Positions 33,556 to 41,581 of a DNA stretch of 64,000 nt are shown here, one piece after another. Numbering within the stretch: the stretch's first letter is position 1; the number at the start of each line of letters is the position of its first letter. The notes under the pieces are model-generated. The model saw nothing but the letters and a program-made list of their open reading frames with translations, had not been told where the DNA came from and did not search any database. The translations under genes and the position numbers were made by a program. Source of the stretch: Butyricicoccus pullicaecorum (GTDB lineage Bacteria > Bacillota > Clostridia > Oscillospirales > Butyricicoccaceae); the NCBI GenBank assembly GCA_018366035.1, contig JAGZIW010000013.1, forward strand, positions 1 to 64,000, written 5' to 3'.

Positions 33556-35502
33556 ATGAGTATGAGTGAAGAAATGTTAGACCTGAAGGTTACGGAGACC
33601 TATGACGAAAGTCAAATTCAAGTGCTGGAAGGTCTGGAAGCCGTGCGCAAGCGCCCAGGCATGTACATCGGCTCAACCTCAGAGCGCGGTCTGCATCATT
33701 TGGTGTATGAAATCGTTGATAACTCCATTGACGAGGCGCTGGCGGGCTACTGTACCCACATTGAAGTGACGATTGAAAAGGACAATGTGATTACCGTTGC
33801 GGACAATGGACGTGGTATCCCCGTAGGGATTCATCCACAAATGGGAATTCCTACGCTGGAAGTGGTTCTGACTGTCCTCCATGCAGGCGGCAAGTTCGGC
33901 GGTGATGGTTATAAGGTTTCCGGTGGCTTGCATGGTGTTGGTTCTTCTGTTGTGAATGCATTGTCTCGTTGGATGGAAGCAGAGGTGCGTGACGGCACAC
34001 AAAAACATATCATGCGCTTTGAACGTGGCCAAACTGTACGCCCGATTGAAGCGGTACCCTGTGCGGAAGAATGTGGTACAACCATTCGTTTTCAGGCAGA
34101 TCCGGAAATTTTTGAAACAACTGTCTATGACTATGAAACCCTGCTGAAGCGTTTGCGTGAAGCAGCTTTTTTGAATGCGGGTATCCGCATTACCCTGCGC
34201 GACGAGCGTGAGGACGAAGTGCGTGAGGACATCATGTACTATGAAGGTGGTATCCGTGAATTTGTATCGTTTTTGAACGCGAACAAGTCTCCGATTCATA
34301 ATGATGTCATCTATATGGAGGGAACGCGCGAAAATAGTATGGCTGAGGTTGCCATGCAGTATACCGACTCCTACAACGAAAGTATGATTTCGTTTGCAAA
34401 CAATATTGAGACGACTGAGGGAGGAACGCATGAAACAGGCTTTAAGTCTGCGCTGACCAAGGTGCTCAATGATTATGGCCGGAAATACAATTTGATCAAG
34501 GAAAATGATAAGAATTTGTCCGGTGATGATGTGAGAGAAGGTCTTACAGTCATTATTTCAGTCAAATTGCAGGAAGCACAGTTTGAGGGACAGACCAAGA
34601 CCAAGCTGGGCAACAGTGATATGCGTACACTGGTAGAAACCATGGTAGGCGAGCGTCTGCCTATTTTTCTGGAGGAAAATCCATCGGTTGCCCGCATCAT
34701 TTTGGAAAAGGCACAGACCGCTTCCCGAGCGCGGGAAGCAGCACGCCGTGCCCGCGAGTTGACTCGGCGAAAGTCGGCGTTGGAGTCCAATTCTCTGCCC
34801 GGAAAGCTGGCAGACTGTCAGGAACGTGATCCTGCCCTCACTGAAATTTATATCGTCGAGGGTGATTCGGCAGGCGGCTCTGCAAAAGAGGGACGAGATC
34901 GTCGGTATCAGGCAATTTTACCGCTTTGGGGCAAGATGCTCAATGTAGAAAAGGCACGTCTGGATAAGGTTTATGGCAATGAAAAGCTGACACCGATGAT
35001 CACAGCCTTTGGTGCGGGCTTTGGCGAGGATTTCGATGTGTCCAAGCTTCGCTATGGCAAAATTATCTTGATGGCCGATGCTGATGTCGATGGTTCCCAT
35101 ATTCGCACGCTGCTGCTCACTTTCTTTTTCCGCTTTATGCGTCCGCTGATTGAACAAGGACATGTATACATTGCCCAGCCACCACTGTTTAAGAACGAAA
35201 AGGGCAAAAATGAAAAGACAAAGCTAGTGCGTTATACCTATGACGAGGCAGAACAGCGCCGCGTTTTGGACGAGATGGGTGAAGGCGTGCGTGTTCAGCG
35301 CTATAAGGGTCTTGGTGAGATGGATCCAGAGCAGCTTTGGGAGACCACAATGAATCCGGAAAACCGTATTTTGCTGCAAGTAACGCTAGATGATGCAGCA
35401 ATGGCAGATCAGACGTTCACGCTGCTTATGGGCGAGAAGGTTGAGCCAAGACGAGATTTTATTGAAAAAAATGCAAGATATGTAGAAAATCTCGATGTAT
35501 AG
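33556..35502 (+). CDS. gyrB: DNA gyrase subunit B
   Basis: A 648-residue ATPase subunit. The GHKL domain shows YEIVDNSIDEALAGY, DNGRGIPVGIH and KFGGDGYKVSGGLHGVGSSV. The TOPRIM domain shows IVEGDSAGGSAKEGRDR and MADADVDGSHIRTLLLTFFF. Length fits the Gram-positive type without the E. coli insertion. It introduces negative supercoils with GyrA. AAAGGA precedes the ATG at 33556. Confidence 0.97.
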   Translation: MSMSEEMLDLKVTETYDESQIQVLEGLEAVRKRPGMYIGSTSERGLHHLVYEIVDNSIDEALAGYCTHIEVTIEKDNVITVADNGRGIPVGIHPQMGIPTLEVVLTVLHAGGKFGGDGYKVSGGLHGVGSSVVNALSRWMEAEVRDGTQKHIMRFERGQTVRPIEAVPCAEECGTTIRFQADPEIFETTVYDYETLLKRLREAAFLNAGIRITLRDEREDEVREDIMYYEGGIREFVSFLNANKSPIHNDVIYMEGTRENSMAEVAMQYTDSYNESMISFANNIETTEGGTHETGFKSALTKVLNDYGRKYNLIKENDKNLSGDDVREGLTVIISVKLQEAQFEGQTKTKLGNSDMRTLVETMVGERLPIFLEENPSVARIILEKAQTASRAREAARRARELTRRKSALESNSLPGKLADCQERDPALTEIYIVEGDSAGGSAKEGRDRRYQAILPLWGKMLNVEKARLDKVYGNEKLTPMITAFGAGFGEDFDVSKLRYGKIILMADADVDGSHIRTLLLTFFFRFMRPLIEQGHVYIAQPPLFKNEKGKNEKTKLVRYTYDEAEQRRVLDEMGEGVRVQRYKGLGEMDPEQLWETTMNPENRILLQVTLDDAAMADQTFTLLMGEKVEPRRDFIEKNARYVENLDV

Positions 35503-35579
35503 TCGGTTTTTTACGATGGCGGCCGCTTTGTGCAGCTGCCGGATCCAATTGTTGAATGTCCTCTCATTGGAGGTACCAA

Positions 35580-38138
35580 ATGAGTCAAGAATACGAAAAT
35601 CAAATTATTAAGCCGGTCGATTTGGATCGGGAAATGCGTAAATCCTACATTGCTTATGCAATGAGTGTTATTGTCGGGCGTGCACTGCCTGATGTGCGTG
35701 ATGGATTAAAGCCTGTGCATCGCCGTATCCTCTACGCAATGTATGAGGACGGATTGACCTCAGAAAAGCCATTCCGCAAATCGGCAACCACTGTTGGTAA
35801 TGTACTGGGGCGGTATCACCCGCATGGTGATGCCTCTGTTTACGATGCTATGGTGCGTATGGCGCAGCCATTCTCCCTGCGCTATCCGCTGATTGATGGA
35901 CACGGTAACTTCGGTTCCATCGATGGTGACCCCCCTGCTGCATATCGTTATACCGAAGCGCGTATGGCAAAGCTTTCTAACGCGATGCTGTCGGATATCA
36001 AGAAGGAAACAGTCGATTTTATTCCAAACTTTGATGAAGAGAGAAAGGAGCCAGTCGTCCTCCCGTCCCGCTTTCCAAATCTTTTAGTCAATGGATCTTC
36101 TGGTATTGCTGTTGGTATGGCAACCAACATTCCGCCGCACAATCTGGGTGAGGTTATTGATGGCATTTGCCATGTCATCGATCACCCAGAGAGCAATCTC
36201 GACGATCTTTGTGCTATCATCAAGGGACCAGACTTCCCTACCGGCGGCATTATCATGGGACGAGCAGGGATTCGTGCTGCCTATGCGACTGGACGCGGCA
36301 AGGTCAAGGTGCGTGCGCGCTGTGAAATTGAGGATATGCCGAATACCTCCAATCGCCAGCGTATTATCGTGACTGAAATTCCGTACATGGTGAATAAGGC
36401 ACGCCTTGTGGAGACGATTGCCAATCTGGTCAAGGATAAGCGCGTAGAAGGCATTTCTGACGTCAGAGATGAATCGTCCCGTGAAGGAATGCGTGTTGTC
36501 ATTGAGTGTAAACGCGATGCCAACGCACAGGTCATTTTGAATCAGCTTTATAACTATACACAGTTACAGGATACCTGTTCGATGAATCATCTTGCACTCG
36601 TTCCGATTCCACATGCTGGCGTGGATAAGGTGCAGCCAAAGGTGCTTTCACTGCGTGAGATCATCGACTGGTATATCACATTCCAAAAAGATGTCGTCGC
36701 ACGCCGTGTGCAGTTCGATTTGAATCGTGCAGCAGCACGTGCGCATATTTTGGAGGGCTTGAAGGTGGCAACCGATCAAGATAACATTGACCGGATCATT
36801 GCCATTATCCGTGCGTCCCGTTCGGAGACGGAGGCGAAGGAAAATCTTTGCCGTGAGCCGTTCTGGATCGATCAGATTGCGCTTTTGGGCATTACAGATG
36901 GCTCTGCACACTTTGAATTCCATCTGGACGATGTGCAGGCGCAGGCAATCGTTGACATGCGTCTGGGGCGCCTGTCCGGTTTGGAACAGCAAAAGCTCAA
37001 TGAAGAGTATGCAGAGATCGAGGGGCGGATCGCCTCCTTCCGTGAGATCCTTTCGGCAGATGAAAATATTTTGGCTGTCGTTAAGGAGGAATTGCAGGAA
37101 ATCCGTGCAGGCTATGCAGATGAGCGCCGTACAGAGATTGCAGCAGTTGCAGATGACTTGGATATTGAAGATCTGATTGAGGAGCAGGACTGCACATACA
37201 CTCTCACACAGGCGGGCTATATCAAACGCATGCCGACCTCAGCATATCGAACTCAGCGACGCGGTGGACGCGGTGTCAATGCGATGTCTACTCGGGAAGA
37301 AGACTTTGTGCGTCATGTCTTTACGGCATCGACGCATGACAATATCCTCTTTTTCTCCAATCTGGGTAAAGTCTATAAACTCAAGGGATACCAGATCCCA
37401 GAGGCAGGACGTACAGCAAAGGGGCAGAACATTGTAAATCTTCTGGAAATTGAAAATGGCGAGAAAATTACTGCAATGTTCGCGATTCGAGAATTTACAG
37501 ATGATAAGTATATGGTGTTTGTCACCAGACAGGGCGTTATTAAGCGTGTGGTGCTAAGTGATCTGCAAAATATCCGTAAGGTCGGATTGCGCGCATTGAG
37601 TCTGGCAGAGGGTGATTTGCTGGTAGATGTACGATTGACCGACGGACTGGAAAATATTCTCATTGCAACCCATCAGGGGCGCGCCATTACATTTGATGAG
37701 ACCGAGGTGCGGGCAATGGGGCGTCAGGCAGCTGGTGTTCGTGGTATTCGTCTGAATGAAGGAGACTATGTTGTGGGTGCTGCCCGCGCACGAAAGGGTG
37801 CACAGGTGCTTTCTATCACAGAAAATGGCTACGGTAAGCGCACACCAGTAGAGGAGTTTAGTGTGCATCACCGTGGAGGCAGCGGTATCCTGCTGCATGG
37901 CATTACTGAAAAGACAGGATATATTGCCGGAATCGCAGTGGTCGATCCGGAAAATGATCTCATGATCATAACAGATGATGGGGTTATGATCCGTGTGCCA
38001 GTTGAGGATATTCGTCAGTGCGGACGAAACAGTCAGGGTGTTATTGCAATGCGTATCGGAGAGGACGTGCGCGTCATTTCTATTGCCCGAACCGATCCAG
38101 AGGACACGGAGGAAGACGAAGAGGATTCTGCAGAGTAA
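35580..38138 (+). CDS. gyrA: DNA gyrase subunit A
   Basis: An 852-residue cleavage subunit. The N-terminal domain has the quinolone-determining region GRYHPHGDASVYDAMVRMAQ and the active-site Tyr in AYRYTEARMAKLS. The C-terminal six-bladed pinwheel begins near 510 and contains the GyrA box as QRRGGRGVN. The tail is acidic (DPEDTEEDEEDSAE), as in many gyrases. The ATG at 35580 has TTGGAGG 7-8 bases upstream; an earlier in-frame ATG has no such site. Confidence 0.97.
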   Translation: MSQEYENQIIKPVDLDREMRKSYIAYAMSVIVGRALPDVRDGLKPVHRRILYAMYEDGLTSEKPFRKSATTVGNVLGRYHPHGDASVYDAMVRMAQPFSLRYPLIDGHGNFGSIDGDPPAAYRYTEARMAKLSNAMLSDIKKETVDFIPNFDEERKEPVVLPSRFPNLLVNGSSGIAVGMATNIPPHNLGEVIDGICHVIDHPESNLDDLCAIIKGPDFPTGGIIMGRAGIRAAYATGRGKVKVRARCEIEDMPNTSNRQRIIVTEIPYMVNKARLVETIANLVKDKRVEGISDVRDESSREGMRVVIECKRDANAQVILNQLYNYTQLQDTCSMNHLALVPIPHAGVDKVQPKVLSLREIIDWYITFQKDVVARRVQFDLNRAAARAHILEGLKVATDQDNIDRIIAIIRASRSETEAKENLCREPFWIDQIALLGITDGSAHFEFHLDDVQAQAIVDMRLGRLSGLEQQKLNEEYAEIEGRIASFREILSADENILAVVKEELQEIRAGYADERRTEIAAVADDLDIEDLIEEQDCTYTLTQAGYIKRMPTSAYRTQRRGGRGVNAMSTREEDFVRHVFTASTHDNILFFSNLGKVYKLKGYQIPEAGRTAKGQNIVNLLEIENGEKITAMFAIREFTDDKYMVFVTRQGVIKRVVLSDLQNIRKVGLRALSLAEGDLLVDVRLTDGLENILIATHQGRAITFDETEVRAMGRQAAGVRGIRLNEGDYVVGAARARKGAQVLSITENGYGKRTPVEEFSVHHRGGSGILLHGITEKTGYIAGIAVVDPENDLMIITDDGVMIRVPVEDIRQCGRNSQGVIAMRIGEDVRVISIARTDPEDTEEDEEDSAE

Positions 38139-38170
38139 AAAATACTTTGTAAAAAGCAGGTAAAATTTAT

Positions 38171-38204
38171 AAAAAGCTCAAATCTGTGCGGTTTGAGCTT
38201 TTTG
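38171..38204 (+). terminator. Terminator of gyrA
   Basis: AAAAAGCTCAAA (38171-38182) pairs with TTTGAGCTTTTT (38192-38203), ending in T5. Confidence 0.88.
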
Positions 38205-38333
38205 TATTTGAAGAGAGGATTTTATTTGTAATTTTTACAGCGTCTATGGCGAAAAATGATGAAATTGGTGAAAATAAACAAAAAAATCTGAGTAATATTA
38301 TGCAATTAGGTGAAATACTTTCATGAAAAGCTC

Positions 38334-38362
38334 TTGTTCACAGAAGAAAAACGGCTTATAAT
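38334..38362 (+). promoter_or_regulatory. Promoter of the CPA2 antiporter gene
   Basis: TTGTTC (38334-38339), 17-base spacer, TATAAT (38357-38362). The leader is about 80 bases. Confidence 0.65.
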
Positions 38363-38450
38363 GTTTTAGGTTGTTTCAAAGGGATCCTGCCAATGGGTCA
38401 TATATACATTTGTGGGGAACCAAACGACGCAAAGAAGGGAGATAAAAAAG

Positions 38451-39653
38451 ATGCAGTCTTATGAATTCTTGCTGATTATTGCAGTTATTCTGCTATCTAC
38501 CAAAGTATTTGGCCTGATTTCCGAGCGGGTACACATGCCACAGGTTGTAGGTGCTTTGCTCGCAGGCGTAGTGCTGGGGCCTTCTGTACTTGGGCTGGTA
38601 CAGGAGACAGATTTTCTGCTTAAGACATCGGAGATCGGTGTTATCATTTTGATGTTTATGGCAGGACTGGACACAGACTTAGAAGAACTGAAAAAGACCG
38701 GCGTGGCTTCGTTTGTCATCGCTTTAATTGGTGTTGTGGTACCGTTGGCTGCGGGTACGGTATTGTATTTGGGATTTTTCCCTGATACAGGAGATCCGCT
38801 GCACATGCTCAAGGCGTTGTTTATCGGTGTCGTACTGACAGCAACTTCAGTTTCGATTACTGTTGAGACCCTGCGTGAGATGGGAAAGCTCAAAGGAAAG
38901 GTTGGCACAGCGATTCTAGGAGCTGCAATTATTGATGATATTATGGGTATCGTGGTATTGACTCTGGTATCTGGTATGACCGATCCCTCTGTCAATCTGC
39001 TTTCTGTCATTGCACGTATCGCTGCATTCTTTGTAGTGTTGGTTGTTGTGGGGCTTGTTATGTACCGCCTGTTCCGTGCAATCACCCGTGAGTGGAGCAA
39101 TCATCGCCGCGTTGCAATCTATGCACTCTCCTTCTGTCTCATCATGGCATTTGTAGCAGAGCATTACTTCGGAATTGCAGATATCACAGGTGCATACTTT
39201 GCCGGTCTCATTTTATGTAATCTGATGGAAGCGCGCGAGTATATCAACAAGAAAATGAATATTGTATCTTACATGATATTCTCCCCGATTTTCTTTGCTT
39301 CGATTGGTATTAAGACAGAACTGCATGGCATGACGACAAGCCTGTTGATTTTCTCTGTTGCATTATTGGTTGTTGCAATCCTGACAAAAATTATTGGCTG
39401 TGGTCTGGGCGCGAAGCTGATGAAGTTTAATTGGACGGACTCTCTTTCGATTGGTCTCGGTATGGTCTCTCGTGGTGAAGTCGCACTCATTGTTGCACAA
39501 AAGGGAGCCCAGTCTGGTTTGGTGGACAGCCACTTGTTCCCGCCAATCGTCCTCATGGTCATTGTGACAACGCTGATCACTCCGATTTTGCTCAAACTCT
39601 TTATGAAGGATCCGGAGGGTGCAGCACCTGAGATCCGTCACAATCATATTTGA
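38451..39653 (+). CDS. CPA2-family cation:proton antiporter
   Basis: A 400-residue membrane protein with about 12 hydrophobic segments and no cytoplasmic RCK/TrkA domain. The family core is visible in HMPQVVGALLAGVVLGPSVL, IILMFMAGLDTDLEEL and AAIIDDIMGIVVLTLVSGM, where the Asp pair IDD is the expected ion-binding site. It exchanges Na+ or K+ for protons; specificity cannot be told from sequence alone. The ATG at 38451 follows GGGAG. It is monocistronic with its own promoter and terminator. Confidence 0.88.
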   Translation: MQSYEFLLIIAVILLSTKVFGLISERVHMPQVVGALLAGVVLGPSVLGLVQETDFLLKTSEIGVIILMFMAGLDTDLEELKKTGVASFVIALIGVVVPLAAGTVLYLGFFPDTGDPLHMLKALFIGVVLTATSVSITVETLREMGKLKGKVGTAILGAAIIDDIMGIVVLTLVSGMTDPSVNLLSVIARIAAFFVVLVVVGLVMYRLFRAITREWSNHRRVAIYALSFCLIMAFVAEHYFGIADITGAYFAGLILCNLMEAREYINKKMNIVSYMIFSPIFFASIGIKTELHGMTTSLLIFSVALLVVAILTKIIGCGLGAKLMKFNWTDSLSIGLGMVSRGEVALIVAQKGAQSGLVDSHLFPPIVLMVIVTTLITPILLKLFMKDPEGAAPEIRHNHI

Positions 39654-39662
39654 TCAAAACAA

Positions 39663-39695
39663 GGAAACTGTCCTGTATGACAGTTTCCCTGTTTC
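39663..39695 (+). terminator. Terminator of the antiporter gene
   Basis: GGAAACTGTC (39663-39672) pairs with GACAGTTTCC (39679-39688); the T-run is interrupted (CTGTTTCTTT). Confidence 0.65.
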
Positions 39696-39720
39696 TTTAC
39701 TGGAACTTTCCTGTAAATCA

Positions 39721-39729
39721 TGCTATAAT
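39721..39729 (+). promoter_or_regulatory. Extended -10 upstream of the membrane protein gene
   Basis: TGCTATAAT with no clear -35 at the normal distance. Confidence 0.45.
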
Positions 39730-39787
39730 GATTCAGGTAATTGATAGGATTACCATATGGAAATCCTTTTTACAGGAGGAAAGCTAC

Positions 39788-40645
39788 ATGAATCTAAAAA
39801 AAGCGCTTCCGGTTTTGGCGCTGTCACTGGGGCTTGCAGGCGGTGTTCTGCATGGACTGGATTTGGCGTATGGATATGACATTGCAGGGCTTCCAACAGA
39901 TGCTCCGTGGCTGACGATTTTGTATGTGCTGGCAGTCTCTGCGGTTCCTATCTGCATAATTTGTGCCCGTTCATATCGACAGACGAGCAATAAATATCAG
40001 GCATTTGAGGCATACCTCTGCGGGGGCGGTGATCTGCACAAAACAGCAGCAGTTTTGTGTGCAGCAGTATTTGCATTGTGTGGTCTCTGTGGTCTTTATA
40101 TGGCGGCAGTTCATCTAATAGACTTGCCGATGTTTGAACGATTGACACTCATTCCGCTTTATTTGCTGGCCTTGTTGTCCTGCCTTACTTTTGTACGTCT
40201 TGGCAGCCATGCGGCGGTTGGCGGCGTATCAGAGCAATCTGCAAATTTGATTTTTATTCCGATTTTCTGGATTGCACTGGATATGGTTAATACTTTTAAG
40301 GTCAATGGAAATGCTCCGCTTGAAGGCTTGTTCATGTTTGAACTGTTGGCTGCGATGAGTATTCTGTGCGCGCTCAATGCGTATGCTCGTTTTCTATTTG
40401 CATTGCCGCGCCCAAGACTGCTAGCTGGACTTGGTGCGCTTGGTGTAGTATTTGGACTCATTGGTGGTGTTGGCAGTCTGCTGGCTTATTTCATGGGCAG
40501 TGAGAAGGTTGAGCTGATTTTCCTGCCGCGTGCGGGTTGCTACACGGCTTGTGCGTTGTGGCTTGCGTATCAGCTTTGCCGCATGGCTGTTTCTGACGAG
40601 CCTGAGGGACCTGCGCTCCGTCGGAAAAAACAAACCGTACAATAA
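39788..40645 (+). CDS. Hypothetical polytopic membrane protein
   Basis: A 285-residue protein of unknown function. It starts at ATG 39788 after AGGAGG. About eight hydrophobic segments can be seen, the first being ALPVLALSLGLAGGVLHGL, with short loops and a basic C-terminal tail (LRRKKQTVQ) probably in the cytoplasm. No transporter or enzyme signature was recognised. It is alone between an extended -10 and a strong terminator, so it is not clearly linked to the antiporter or rnhA. Confidence 0.75.
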   Translation: MNLKKALPVLALSLGLAGGVLHGLDLAYGYDIAGLPTDAPWLTILYVLAVSAVPICIICARSYRQTSNKYQAFEAYLCGGGDLHKTAAVLCAAVFALCGLCGLYMAAVHLIDLPMFERLTLIPLYLLALLSCLTFVRLGSHAAVGGVSEQSANLIFIPIFWIALDMVNTFKVNGNAPLEGLFMFELLAAMSILCALNAYARFLFALPRPRLLAGLGALGVVFGLIGGVGSLLAYFMGSEKVELIFLPRAGCYTACALWLAYQLCRMAVSDEPEGPALRRKKQTVQ

Positions 40646-40741
40646 AAATTTGTGCCTGTGTGCCAGAAAAATTGAGGTATATGCCTTCAATTTTGCGGTT
40701 TTAAGGCTCTGTATATCAAAGAAAAAATAGGGAAACAATTT

Positions 40742-40768
40742 AAAAACCCGCTCTTATGAGCGGGTTTT
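40742..40768 (+). terminator. Terminator of the hypothetical membrane protein gene
   Basis: ACCCGCTC-TTAT-GAGCGGGT with flanking A5 and TTTT. Confidence 0.85.
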
Positions 40769-40818
40769 GTTGAATCATATAAAATACTGCTGTGATAAAA
40801 TAAGGAGGTCTCTTATCT

Positions 40819-41268
40819 ATGAAGCAGGTAACAATTTATACAGATGGTGCGTGTTCAGGAAATCCCGGGCCCGGGGGTTGGGGAGCGATTTTGCAATATG
40901 GAGCAGCAGAGAAAGAAATTTCGGGTGGAAGTTCAATGACAACCAACAATAAAATGGAGCTTATGGGGGTCATTGCGGCGCTGGAACTTTTGCGGGAACC
41001 CTGTCAGGTTGATTTATACTCAGATTCTAAATATGTGATCGACAGCATTACCAAGGGCTGGGTACAGGGTTGGAAAGCACGCGGTTGGAAAAAAGCAGAT
41101 AAGTCTCCTGCAAAAAATATAGAACTGTGGGAACGTCTTTTGGGTTTGCTGGAAGTGCATCAGGTAACATTCCACTGGGTCAAAGGGCATGCAGAAAATC
41201 CATATAACAACCGATGTGATGCACTTGCGGTAGCAGAGTGGAAAAAGCGTAAGGAAGGCAGCCAGTAA
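40819..41268 (+). CDS. rnhA: Ribonuclease HI
   Basis: A 149-residue endonuclease that cuts RNA in RNA-DNA hybrids. Catalytic acids are visible in IYTDGACSGNPGPGGWGA (first Asp), NNKMELMGVIAAL (Glu), LYSDSKYVIDSI (second Asp) and NNRCDALA (fourth Asp), with the His loop in WVKGHAENP. The basic handle WKARGWKKADKSP is present, as in the E. coli-like type. AGGAGG lies 10 bases before the ATG. Confidence 0.97.
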   Translation: MKQVTIYTDGACSGNPGPGGWGAILQYGAAEKEISGGSSMTTNNKMELMGVIAALELLREPCQVDLYSDSKYVIDSITKGWVQGWKARGWKKADKSPAKNIELWERLLGLLEVHQVTFHWVKGHAENPYNNRCDALAVAEWKKRKEGSQ

Positions 41269-41451
41269 ATTTTGAAAAATAATGTTTTGGTCGACAGAAT
41301 CCTTATATACAGAGTGCATCTTGTTTGATATCAATGTCTGTTAGATGGGTTCTGGATTGCAATTTTGGAAAATATTTTTCCCTTTTCTGATAATCGTTAA
41401 AAAATTATGCAAGTATCATGAAAATATCCTGCAAAAACAGCAAAATACCTA

Positions 41452-41480
41452 TTGACGAAAAAGGCTTTTTTGGGTATGAT
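41452..41480 (+). promoter_or_regulatory. Promoter of the DUF4914-like gene
   Basis: TTGACG (41452-41457), 17-base spacer, TATGAT (41475-41480). Confidence 0.65.
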
Positions 41481-41543
41481 AAAATCAGGAATGAATTGGA
41501 ACACATGATACATACAGGGTAGCCTTGTGTGGAATCATCCTGC

Positions 41544-41563
41544 GGCCGTCCAGCGGGACGGTC
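41544..41563 (+). promoter_or_regulatory. Leader hairpin before the DUF4914-like gene
   Basis: GGCCGTCC-AGCG-GGACGGTC forms an 8-bp stem ending 7 bases before AAGGAGG. It has no T-run, so it is not a terminator; it could affect mRNA stability or translation. Confidence 0.5.
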
Positions 41564-41581
41564 TGGTAAGGAGGACCTATA

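Larger units (their letters stand above)
38139..38450. other. gyrA-antiporter intergenic region
   Basis: About 310 bases with the gyrA terminator and a good sigma-A promoter for the antiporter. No further gene or RNA motif was recognised. Confidence 0.6.
41269..41581. other. rnhA to DUF4914-like gene intergenic region
   Basis: About 310 bases. It holds a good promoter and a 100-base leader with a stable hairpin just before the ribosome binding site. No gene is seen in the left 180 bases. Confidence 0.6.

Noticed and set aside
35517..35578. Cluster of restriction-site-like words (GCGGCCGC, CAGCTG, GGATCC, CAATTG, GGTACC) between gyrB and gyrA that resembles a cloning-vector polylinker.
   Set aside because: The flanks are natural gyrase genes in normal order and the gyrA ribosome binding site lies in the same stretch. 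No vector sequence surrounds it, so chance is the simpler explanation.
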